Source of the DNA: Parachlamydiales bacterium
GTDB taxonomy: Bacteria; Chlamydiota; Chlamydiia; Chlamydiales; SM23-39
DNA length: 50,851 nucleotides
Assembly (NCBI GenBank): GCA_016931275.1
Contig: JAFGFA010000032.1
Coordinates: 1 to 50,851 of the forward strand
Direction of reading: 5' to 3'
Made by a program: the position numbers and the translations under genes. The notes under the pieces were generated by a model. The model was not told where the DNA came from, did not search any database, and saw nothing but the letters and a program-made list of their open reading frames with translations. The number at the start of each line of letters is the position of its first letter. The stretch's first letter is position 1. Shown in pieces: positions 43,808 through 50,851 of this stretch.

Positions 43808-44992
43808 ATGACCAATCCTATTAGTCCAGTGTCTACAATAACAGCGGCATCTCCTTTAATCGCCTCTTCCCTATCGTCGTTAGCGACAAAAGTTGCTGCT
43901 ATTGCTGTTGCACACTGGCCTCTTATTGCTGCCATTGCCGCTTTAAGCATTATAGGAATCGTGATCTATTTCACAGCATTTCGCTATTCAGAACAAGAAG
44001 ACCAACTAGCGCAATTTTATGACCAACTCCTATATCTTGATACAATGAACTCTCCGCGGGACCCCATACGCAGCATTAAAGGAAAAGCTCGTTATATACA
44101 AGACAATCTGCAAGACTTCGCTAATCACCACAACTGCTTATGCCATTTATGGCTTAATGGACAAGAATGCGCCGTTTTTTCTCCTAAACATTGCGAAAAT
44201 GCTCCATCAATAGTCTACGTTTGCAAAGGCGATGCCGATCTATCCTCTATAAATTTCCCAACTTCTGAGAATATTCATCTAAATTTATTTGATGGATCTT
44301 TTAAACTTCCGGAAAATGTATCGTTAACTTTTCAAAGAATGTTTTTAAAAAATGCCTCTTTGACATCTTCTATGGAACAGATCATTGCAGGCACGATATT
44401 CGTCTATCCTCCTTCCGACGCAGAATTATTCCCTTTGCCTTCTTCTTTTATGATATATATCTCCGGCGGCAAGATATCTCTTCCTGAACATACTAAAACG
44501 TCTCATCTCATTCTTAAAAACACTGGCATTCAAAATCTCTCTTCTATTCAAAATTTGATTTCTTTAGCCGTATGCAATCAGGATATACCGACCTATATCC
44601 CTAAAACAGTGAGAACCCTCGGACATTTCGGGTCTTTTGATACCGAAACACAATTACAAACCATTTCTGAGAATATTACCTCTCTTGCGCTTAACATTGA
44701 TCATCTTGATGATTCATGGCAAAAATGCATACAACAACTTCAACAACTCTCTACTCTCATTCTTTTTACAAGACAAATAAATGACCAATTACAGACTTGG
44801 TGTAGAGAAACTCTTAATAGGACTGGTCATAATCTGACAACAATAGTCATTAATACCGAAAATGCATGCCAAACATTTGTTAAAGAAAATGGTCGCATAC
44901 AAATACAAGAACTTGAAAATCCCTCCATGGAGAAGATTCCTGCTTTTCAATGCTTATTGGAACTATTCAAGTCTAGCTTCTTCTTTTCGTGA
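43808..44992 (+). CDS. Inc-like or secreted protein with repeat-like region
   Basis: 394 residues, no family recognised. The first 25 residues are serine/threonine/proline-rich and uncharged, as in type III-secreted proteins. One long hydrophobic stretch (about 27-60) broken by HWP could form a two-helix hairpin. The remaining 330 residues are hydrophilic. Residues 155-290 show irregular leucine-spaced beta-like repeats (IHLNLFDGSFKLPENVSLTF, MIYISGGKISLPEH, LILKNTGIQNLSS) that resemble degenerate leucine-rich repeats. It has its own strong promoter and lies alone between tgt and yhhQ. A host-interacting effector is a reasonable idea but is inferred only from composition. Confidence 0.65.
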   Translation: MTNPISPVSTITAASPLIASSLSSLATKVAAIAVAHWPLIAAIAALSIIGIVIYFTAFRYSEQEDQLAQFYDQLLYLDTMNSPRDPIRSIKGKARYIQDNLQDFANHHNCLCHLWLNGQECAVFSPKHCENAPSIVYVCKGDADLSSINFPTSENIHLNLFDGSFKLPENVSLTFQRMFLKNASLTSSMEQIIAGTIFVYPPSDAELFPLPSSFMIYISGGKISLPEHTKTSHLILKNTGIQNLSSIQNLISLAVCNQDIPTYIPKTVRTLGHFGSFDTETQLQTISENITSLALNIDHLDDSWQKCIQQLQQLSTLILFTRQINDQLQTWCRETLNRTGHNLTTIVINTENACQTFVKENGRIQIQELENPSMEKIPAFQCLLELFKSSFFFS

Positions 44993-45000
44993 TCCTGTTT

Positions 45001-45717
45001 TTACAGAGAATCATTGCTTTGCATGCGTTTCTTTTTCCCGATTACTTTCGAAAAATAAATCCCTATAAAGCAAAAGCTTATCAAGATTGTAATCATTTTA
45101 ATGCTCAATCCAAAAACCACTACATGCCAGAATTTTTCTACAATACCCCATAGCCCTAAGAAAGAAAAAAGCATGGTATCTATTACTTGAGAAACAAACA
45201 CCACGCTCCATTGGCGTGCATAAAAATATTTTTCTCCAAAACGCTTTTTCAAAAAAGAAAATAAAGCAATGCTCAAAAATTCTACACCTCCCATCGAAAC
45301 GATAGAAGCGAGAAAAATTCGAGGAGAGGACGTAAAAATACGAAGAAAGTGAGACTGAGAAGTATCAAAAACATTTGGAAGATAAGCAAGATGGATTTGA
45401 GCCATGACCAAAAACACCGCAAAAGCCCCTAATGTCATAAAAAAAACTTTTCTTGCTTCTTTTGCTCCATAGAACTCTTGTAAAAAATTTAATCCTATAA
45501 TAGCACCTATGACATAGACATCCGAAGGAGTAACCGATAGAGAGAACAGCGTGATCTGTTTTATCACAAACATATTGGCAAAAAGGGTCAATAAAACGAT
45601 ATAAAAGGCCAATAGTGATTTTCCTCCTTTTATGGCCAACGATAAAAATAAAAGGACGAAAAAACTATGTAAAAAGAAGATCCATTCATTCATAAAAAAC
45701 TCTAATAGGGATATCAT
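45001..45717 (-). CDS. yhhQ: Queuosine precursor transporter, YhhQ family
   Basis: 238-residue membrane protein of the vitamin-uptake (VUT) family, with about six or seven hydrophobic helices. The segment LTLFANMFVIKQITLFSL and the helix FLQEFYGAKEARKVFF, with the conserved E-x-YG-x-x-x-AR pattern, are hallmarks of YhhQ. So is VVFVSQVIDTMLFSFLG, with Q-x-x-D. It would import preQ0, preQ1, queuine or queuosine from the host cytoplasm. Placed close to tgt, it completes a minimal salvage route. A second methionine at residue 9 (45693) is an alternative start; neither has a clear ribosome site. Confidence 0.88.
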   Translation of the reverse strand: MISLLEFFMNEWIFFLHSFFVLLFLSLAIKGGKSLLAFYIVLLTLFANMFVIKQITLFSLSVTPSDVYVIGAIIGLNFLQEFYGAKEARKVFFMTLGAFAVFLVMAQIHLAYLPNVFDTSQSHFLRIFTSSPRIFLASIVSMGGVEFLSIALFSFLKKRFGEKYFYARQWSVVFVSQVIDTMLFSFLGLWGIVEKFWHVVVFGLSIKMITILISFCFIGIYFSKVIGKKKRMQSNDSL

Positions 45718-46045
45718 AACATATGATGTGAGAAAAACAGGAATTTTTTATCAAAATAGCATTAAATTCTCTGTCTATACTTACATGAATTCCAATGTTG
45801 GAAATTTTTCTTAGAAAAACGCTTCAAATTTCCAAGCTCTTTCGATGTAAATATTTTTTGAAAAAGAATAAAAAATAGCATCCCCTATAAATCATCAATA
45901 TTTGATATAATAAAAAGCCTATTTATTCTTTTCCCATCTTTTATTCATTCCAAGAAAAAATTTTCGGCATAAATAAGGTTTTTCCAAAAAACAATGTGTG
46001 TTTTTTTATAATTTCTTATAAAATATTTGTTTTTACAGGATAAAT
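45718..46045. other. AT-rich divergent intergenic region
   Basis: About 330 bases between divergent genes for YhhQ and the DMT transporter. It is AT-rich with no credible frame longer than 60 codons and no clear hairpin. Promoters for both neighbours should be here. AGGAT lies four or five bases before the start of the right-hand gene. Confidence 0.45.
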
Positions 46046-46957
46046 ATGTGGTTTATTTTTCTTACAATTATTAATTATGCTATTTGGTCTTCTATTTTTG
46101 CCTTTGGGAAAATAGCTCTTATGACCTCAACCCCCCTATTTTTGACCTCTATTCGGATGATTTTTGCCAGCGTCATCATCCTCGGTTTTTTATTGTTCTA
46201 TAAAAGAACTGTTTTAAAAATCTCCCGAAAGGAGCTTCTTCCTATTTTCGTTTTGGCTTTTTTAAGCATGTATGCCACAAACGCTTTTGAATTCTGGGGA
46301 CTACAGTATTTATCCGCAGCTAAAACATGCTTTATTTATGGGCTCTCTCCCTTTTTTGCTGCCATTTTTTCTTATATTCATTTTCAAGAAAAAATGACCT
46401 TAAAAAAAGGACTTGGCATGCTGATTGGCTTTTGCGGTTTTTTACCGGTTCTATTAACCCAAGCTGGTTCTGACAACCTCTTTAAAAACCTACTGCTTAT
46501 CTCCTGGCCGGAGCTGGCTATCATTGCTGCAGCTATTTGCAGTGTCTACGGGTGGGTCCTTCTCCGCATACTGGTTAAGAAAAACGAACTTTCTCCCCTA
46601 ACCGCCAATGGCTACAGCATGCTGTTAGGAGGAGTCTTTGCCCTCGTACACTCCATGTTCATTGACAAATGGAGTCCTGTTCCTATAACACCGGGGGGGT
46701 ATATTTCTTTTATACAGGCCATTGTACTGATCACTTTTATATCGAATATCCTTTGTTACAATCTCTATGGATTTTTATTAAAAAAATTAACCGCGACTTT
46801 TATCTCTTTTATGGGCCTTTTAAGTCCTATTTTTGCGTCATTTGCTGGAAGAATTTTTTTAAAAGAGCCTTTATCCCCTATTATTTTGATTTCTACAGTT
46901 ATTGTTCTATTTGGTGGAGCTATTGTCTATTTCGAAGAGAAAAAGCAGGGATATTAA
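46046..46957 (+). CDS. EamA/DMT-superfamily transporter
   Basis: 303 residues with ten hydrophobic helices arranged as two five-helix repeats, the EamA layout. The first repeat ends with GLGMLIGFCGFLPVLL and the second with PIFASFAGRIFLKEPLSPIILISTVIVLFGG. The second repeat has the small-residue SPIFA turn seen in amino acid and metabolite exporters. Substrate is unknown. Chlamydia uses members of this superfamily to import S-adenosylmethionine, so a nutrient importer is possible; an amino acid exporter is equally possible. It precedes speA in the same direction by 109 bases, which may link it to polyamine or arginine metabolism. Confidence 0.85.
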   Translation: MWFIFLTIINYAIWSSIFAFGKIALMTSTPLFLTSIRMIFASVIILGFLLFYKRTVLKISRKELLPIFVLAFLSMYATNAFEFWGLQYLSAAKTCFIYGLSPFFAAIFSYIHFQEKMTLKKGLGMLIGFCGFLPVLLTQAGSDNLFKNLLLISWPELAIIAAAICSVYGWVLLRILVKKNELSPLTANGYSMLLGGVFALVHSMFIDKWSPVPITPGGYISFIQAIVLITFISNILCYNLYGFLLKKLTATFISFMGLLSPIFASFAGRIFLKEPLSPIILISTVIVLFGGAIVYFEEKKQGY

Positions 46958-47066
46958 ACTAAAAAACAAAAGCTATAAAAAATGGAAACATCTTCTTTTA
47001 TTATCTATTTACAGTAATAATCCTTCTTCTTAAACTGTTTTATATATAGGAACCAAAGCAGCATAA

Positions 47067-48998
47067 ATGACCGAGACAAAACAACAAGAAAAAATATCTA
47101 CTGACAAGGAAAAATGGAACCTTTCCAAAAACAATGAACTCTACTGGATCAATGGATGGGGAGAAGGTTATTTTTTCATTAATTCCAAGGGAAATATTGG
47201 AATCCAGCCTGAAAAAGGGGGACCGAAGCTCGATCTTTATGAGATCGTACAAGCAATGGACAAAAGGGGCATTGAAGCTCCGATTCTCATCCGTTTTGAT
47301 GGGATTATTCGCGACCGGATCCGCAAACTGAACAAAGCTTTTGATACGGCCATAAAAACTTTTGAATATGAAAATCGTTATCAATCCGCCTATCCTATTA
47401 AAGTCAATCAGCAAAAACATATTGTTCAAGCGGTAAAACAATCGGGATCGGAACACCATATTGGTCTTGAAGTAGGAAGCAAACCAGAATTACTCTGTGC
47501 CCTAAGCCATTATTCTCCGGAAGAATCTCTTCTTCTCTGTAATGGTTATAAAGACTCTGAATATATTGAACTAGCTCTTCTCTCTCGAAAGATCAATATC
47601 CGATCGATCGTGATCATCGAACAATTTTATGAACTGCAAATCGTTCTGGACATCGCTAAAAAACTGAATATTGAGCCTGAGATCGGCCTACGAATGAAAT
47701 CCGCTTCCACAGGTTCTGGCAGGTGGGCCAATTCCGGAGGAGAACTCGCGAAATTCGGCCTAAATACTCATGAGATTATGCAATGCATCCATCTTCTCAA
47801 AAAAGCCGGAAAAAGTCATTGGCTCAAACTACTCCATTTTCATGTAGGCAGCCAGATCACTTCTATTATTTCCATTAAAGAGACCTTACGGGAAGCAACC
47901 CGCATATATACGGAAGTGGCAAAGCTTTGTCCTTCCATGTCATTTTTCGATGTCGGAGGAGGTCTGGGAGTAGACTACGAAGGCGCTAAAACCGCCTCTC
48001 ACTCCTCTATGAACTACACTATGGAAGAATATGCCCGGGACGTTGTCTATGCGATTAAAATCGCCTGTGATGAAGAAGAACTGCCGCATCCTGTCATTAT
48101 TTCAGAATCCGGAAGGGCAATCACCGCACATCATTCCATTTTAGTCACTGAGGTCATCGATGTGGCACCTATGCTTGATGTTGTAGAAAAACTTCCGACT
48201 CCTCCCTCCGAGCAAGAAATTGTCAATGAATTATGTTTTGTCTATGAGACTATAACTCCGGAAAACTGTTTAGAATCACTCCATGATGCTTTTCATCATA
48301 GAGAAAATATATTACAGTTATTTATTCAAGGTAATTTAACGTTGGAAGAAAGGGCCTATGCTGACCGGGTATTTCGCCATCTTATCGCAAAAATTCGGCT
48401 TCTCTCTCAGAGTTTAGAATTTATTCCGGAAGATCTTAAAAAAATTGATGAAAAATTTCTCGATCTCTATTTTTGTAATTTTTCCGTTTTTCAATCCCTC
48501 CCCGACTCCTGGGCCATTGGACAATTATTTCCAGCCATGCCTATTCACCGACTCAACGAGCGTCCTTCTCGTCGAGCCCATATAGTTGATGTCAGCTGTG
48601 ACAGCGATGGAAAGATCGATCAGTTTGTGGGAAAACCTAATCCGGCGCGTTATATCTACCTTCATGAATTCAAAGGAGAGCCTTATTATCTAGGAATTTT
48701 CCTAGTCGGAGCGTATCAGGAGATCTTAGGAGGACTGCACAATCTTTTCGGAGACACGAATGCGGTGCATATTGACATAGACGAAGAAGGCAACTGGGAA
48801 TTCAAACACCTCATCGAAGGCGATACGATGAGCGAAGTGGTCAATTACATGCAATATAATGCGCAAGAGATGATAGAGAGTATTCGTTTGTCCATTGAAA
48901 AAGCCTTAAAGCAAAAACATCTCACCTATCTAGAATCTGTAAAAATCAAAAAAACTTTTAAAGATGCTTTAGACAATTATACCTATTTAGTCGTATAG
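47067..48998 (+). CDS. speA: Biosynthetic arginine decarboxylase
   Basis: 643-residue PLP enzyme of the alanine-racemase-fold group, near the 658 of E. coli SpeA. It converts arginine to agmatine, the first step of a polyamine route. The PLP lysine is K112 in YPIKVNQQ. HFHVGSQIT, FDVGGGLGVDYEG, SESGRAITAHH and CDSDGKIDQF are the family's conserved blocks. The ribosome-binding site is weak (GGA about 15 bases away), so the exact start is less certain. Chlamydiaceae instead use a pyruvoyl-type arginine decarboxylase (AaxB), a different enzyme family. The DHS homologue follows on the same strand. Confidence 0.95.
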   Translation: MTETKQQEKISTDKEKWNLSKNNELYWINGWGEGYFFINSKGNIGIQPEKGGPKLDLYEIVQAMDKRGIEAPILIRFDGIIRDRIRKLNKAFDTAIKTFEYENRYQSAYPIKVNQQKHIVQAVKQSGSEHHIGLEVGSKPELLCALSHYSPEESLLLCNGYKDSEYIELALLSRKINIRSIVIIEQFYELQIVLDIAKKLNIEPEIGLRMKSASTGSGRWANSGGELAKFGLNTHEIMQCIHLLKKAGKSHWLKLLHFHVGSQITSIISIKETLREATRIYTEVAKLCPSMSFFDVGGGLGVDYEGAKTASHSSMNYTMEEYARDVVYAIKIACDEEELPHPVIISESGRAITAHHSILVTEVIDVAPMLDVVEKLPTPPSEQEIVNELCFVYETITPENCLESLHDAFHHRENILQLFIQGNLTLEERAYADRVFRHLIAKIRLLSQSLEFIPEDLKKIDEKFLDLYFCNFSVFQSLPDSWAIGQLFPAMPIHRLNERPSRRAHIVDVSCDSDGKIDQFVGKPNPARYIYLHEFKGEPYYLGIFLVGAYQEILGGLHNLFGDTNAVHIDIDEEGNWEFKHLIEGDTMSEVVNYMQYNAQEMIESIRLSIEKALKQKHLTYLESVKIKKTFKDALDNYTYLVV

Positions 48999-49275
48999 AT
49001 CATGAACTTTGCACGAAAAAACAACATCTCCGCTATAGAAAGGTCTTTGTTTTATAGGATATTGCGATCCTATTCTTTTTCTCAATCCATCAAAGTCCTT
49101 TCTTCTGTAAAATCTGATAAAACACAAACAAAAGTTTTTATTTTTTTAACAAAAATACTAGAGATACCTTTTTGCTTTGATGTCATAAAATCCATCGACT
49201 TTTTCTTTGATCAAGCGTTTGATTTTTTCACAAAAAAGCCTATTGATACATTTTTTTCTTCACAAAGGAATTGCC

Positions 49276-50241
49276 ATGTCTATTAAACAATTCATGCAAA
49301 AAAATTATAAACATTTCAATGCAGCGACGATGGTCTCCGCAGCAGAACATTGGGTCAAGCATTTAAACAATAATGGAAAAATGTTTGTTACTCTGGCAGG
49401 TGCCATGAGCACCGCAGAGCTTGGCATTACACTAGCCGAAATGATACGGCAAGATAAAGTGCACGCAATTTCTTGTACGGGCGCCAATCTGGAAGAAGAT
49501 ATTTTTCATCTTATTGCGCACTCTCACTATCATCGTGTACCCGACTATCGATATCTCTCTTTGGATGATGAAGAACAACTTCTGCTTAAAGGAATGAATC
49601 GCGTAACCGATACCTGTATCCCTGAAGAAGAAGCCATGCGACGACTAGAAACGCATCTTCTTCATCTTTGGCAAAAAGCGGAGCGAGAAAATAAAAGCTA
49701 TTCTCCTCATGAATATCTCTACCAACTCTTTGAAGATAAAAAACTAGAAGCCTATTACGAAATCGATCCTAAAGATTCATGGGTATATGCTGCCTATCAG
49801 AAAAAATTGCCGATTTTCATCCCCGGCTGGGAAGACTCTACTACTGCTAACTTTTTTGTCTCTCATGTGATTCAACAAAGGCTCCACGGACATACTCCGA
49901 TAATTCCGGGATTAGAACAAATGCGAAGACTTGTTCATTGGTACAAAGAAACTTCAAAACATTATCACATAGGATTTTTCCAAATCGGCGGAGGGATTGC
50001 CGGAGATTTTCCCATCTGCGTCGTTCCCCTTTTACGACAAGACCTTGAAGAATCCGTTCCCTTATGGAGTTATTTTTGTCAAATTAGCGATAGCACAACT
50101 TCTTATGGATCCTATAGTGGAGCTACGCCGAATGAAAAAATCACTTGGGGAAAGATCTCTAAGACAACGCCTAGTTTTATTATCGAGTCGGATGCAACGA
50201 TTGTTGCTCCACTAATCTTTCAATATGTTTTAGAATCGTAA
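49276..50241 (+). CDS. Deoxyhypusine synthase homologue, probable polyamine enzyme
   Basis: 321 residues. TLAGAMSTAELGITLAEMI, TGANLEEDIFHLIAHSHY, IPGWEDSTTANFF and QIGGGIAGDF are NAD-binding and dimer elements of the deoxyhypusine synthase family. The catalytic lysine is K293 in ITWGKI, with E287 and W291 in the same positions as in human DHS (SWGKI). The human GGGVVKHH segment, which carries the spermidine-binding histidine, reads GGGIAGDF here. Bacteria have no eIF5A, so the true substrate must differ; homospermidine synthesis or another aminobutyl transfer is likely. AAGGA lies seven bases before the ATG at 49276; the frame extends to 49207 without one. It follows speA by 277 bases with no terminator seen. 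Confidence 0.85.
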   Translation: MSIKQFMQKNYKHFNAATMVSAAEHWVKHLNNNGKMFVTLAGAMSTAELGITLAEMIRQDKVHAISCTGANLEEDIFHLIAHSHYHRVPDYRYLSLDDEEQLLLKGMNRVTDTCIPEEEAMRRLETHLLHLWQKAERENKSYSPHEYLYQLFEDKKLEAYYEIDPKDSWVYAAYQKKLPIFIPGWEDSTTANFFVSHVIQQRLHGHTPIIPGLEQMRRLVHWYKETSKHYHIGFFQIGGGIAGDFPICVVPLLRQDLEESVPLWSYFCQISDSTTSYGSYSGATPNEKITWGKISKTTPSFIIESDATIVAPLIFQYVLES

Positions 50242-50279
50242 TGAATACACGCGTAAAAATAGCCTCTATAAAATGATAG

Positions 50280-50705
50280 CTACAGATCCATAAGGATAAA
50301 TCTCAACGCTTGTTGTTGGATTTTATCCATGCATTCTAATGATATCTGAGCTGGATAATACACTTCACAACCATTAATGACTTTTCTAATTAAGAAAAGG
50401 TTAGAAAACTCCCCATTTTTTCTAAAATCACGTCTTATCATTACTGGATCGCAACAAGAACCTATATAAGTAATAACATGATGTTTATAAAAATAACGTA
50501 CCAAAGCCATGTAAGAGTCTGTTTCCATTTGCATATCATAATATTCCATAATCTTAAGCAAGATTATAGAAAAAAACTGAGGGGAAATCGTCTTAAGAGA
50601 ATCCAGCCCCATATCAACATGAGTTCCCCTAAGAAGATCTTCCAATTCTCTGGGAGACATACTTGATATGAAATGGCTCCAATCTCTAAAAATATCAATA
50701 CTCAT
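50280..50705 (-). CDS. Small protein of unknown function
   Basis: About 141 residues from the ATG at 50705; a GTG three codons upstream is an alternative. Not recognised. No signal or membrane segment. It is largely helical with motifs such as SMSPRELEDLLRG near the N-terminus. The middle has MQMETDSYMALVRYFYKHHVI, and two adjacent cysteines occur in GSCCDP. It is convergent with the DHS homologue, 38 bases away. Codon use looks like its neighbours, so it is probably a real gene, but the evidence is only frame length. Confidence 0.55.
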   Translation of the reverse strand: MSIDIFRDWSHFISSMSPRELEDLLRGTHVDMGLDSLKTISPQFFSIILLKIMEYYDMQMETDSYMALVRYFYKHHVITYIGSCCDPVMIRRDFRKNGEFSNLFLIRKVINGCEVYYPAQISLECMDKIQQQALRFILMDL

Positions 50706-50714
50706 GACAACCAC

Positions 50715-50851
50715 ATATTTTACTAAAAAAAGATCTCAACGCCAAAGCAAAAGCCTTATACAACAAAAAGCGCTATCAGACAAAAAAGAGTCCTATTTTT
50801 TCATTTTTTTCTAATACGAAGAAGGAAGAAGAGGAGCGGGGAAAAAGAAAA
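50715..50851. other. Right edge, no gene seen
   Basis: The last 137 bases are AT-rich, ending in a purine-rich run. I see no frame, tRNA or hairpin here. A gene could begin outside the window. Confidence 0.4.

Noticed and set aside
49002-49286. A 94-codon frame starting three bases after the speA stop
   Set aside because: No ribosome-binding site, phenylalanine/lysine-rich composition as expected of AT-rich noncoding DNA, and it runs into the better-supported start of the DHS homologue.

Overview
The window looks like chromosomal DNA of an environmental chlamydia, meaning a member of the Chlamydiae outside the genus Chlamydia. Three things point there. A tight run of genes rpmE-prfA-prmC-ffh-rpsP-trmD-rplS-rnhB ... 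gmk-(rpoZ-like)-metG matches the order I recall for Chlamydia trachomatis CT022-CT032. The blocks tadA/rpsO/pnp/ftsH/tilS/lptF-lptG (CT838-CT844), rplM-rpsI (CT125-126) and phnP-hflX (CT379-380) are also chlamydial. FtsH has the very long periplasmic domain typical of Chlamydiae. Extra metabolism (glutamate decarboxylase and antiporter, a SpeA-type arginine decarboxylase, a deoxyhypusine synthase homologue, BrnQ) argues against a strictly reduced Chlamydiaceae genome. The family cannot be settled by eye. These CT numbers are from memory.

Layout. Positions 101-2898 (minus) hold a coupled gadC-gadB acid-stress/GABA pair. Positions 3137-4727 hold two uncharacterised membrane proteins; one has a C-terminal 2H-phosphoesterase-like domain. 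A tRNA-Asn gene, a RecD2-type helicase, BrnQ and a secreted HAD-family protein follow (4804-9270). Positions 9258-18813 (minus) are a 13-gene translation and housekeeping operon. Compared with Chlamydia it contains two extra genes between rnhB and gmk: a stand-alone DNA 3'-phosphoesterase and a YicC-family gene. Positions 18985-31505 carry a catalytically dead rhomboid-like protein, tadA, rpsO-pnp (with a long intergenic hairpin), a decayed duplicate of the pnp 3' end, ftsH, tilS, lptF-lptG and an Inc-like membrane protein. Positions 31516-38745 carry a thioesterase, rpsI-rplM, miaB, ligA, an unknown gene and mtaB. Positions 38871-45717 carry a MarC protein, hflX-phnP with an unknown membrane protein, tgt, another Inc-like protein and the YhhQ transporter. 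Positions 46046-50714 carry a DMT transporter, speA, the DHS homologue and a small unknown gene.

How the genes work together. Much of the window is translation: ribosomal proteins, release factor and its methylase, SRP, and tRNA modification (TrmD, TilS, TadA, MiaB, MtaB, Tgt). Tgt and YhhQ together suggest salvage of a queuosine precursor from the host. GadBC and SpeA are both amino-acid decarboxylase functions that consume protons or make polyamine precursors. SpeA plus the DHS homologue suggests an unusual polyamine route. Several lineage-specific proteins with a pair of N-terminal hydrophobic helices (3137-4162, 4473-4727, 30177-31505, 43808-44992) resemble inclusion-membrane or secreted proteins, but this is inference from architecture only. 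I saw no CRISPR array, intact insertion sequence, prophage or rRNA gene.
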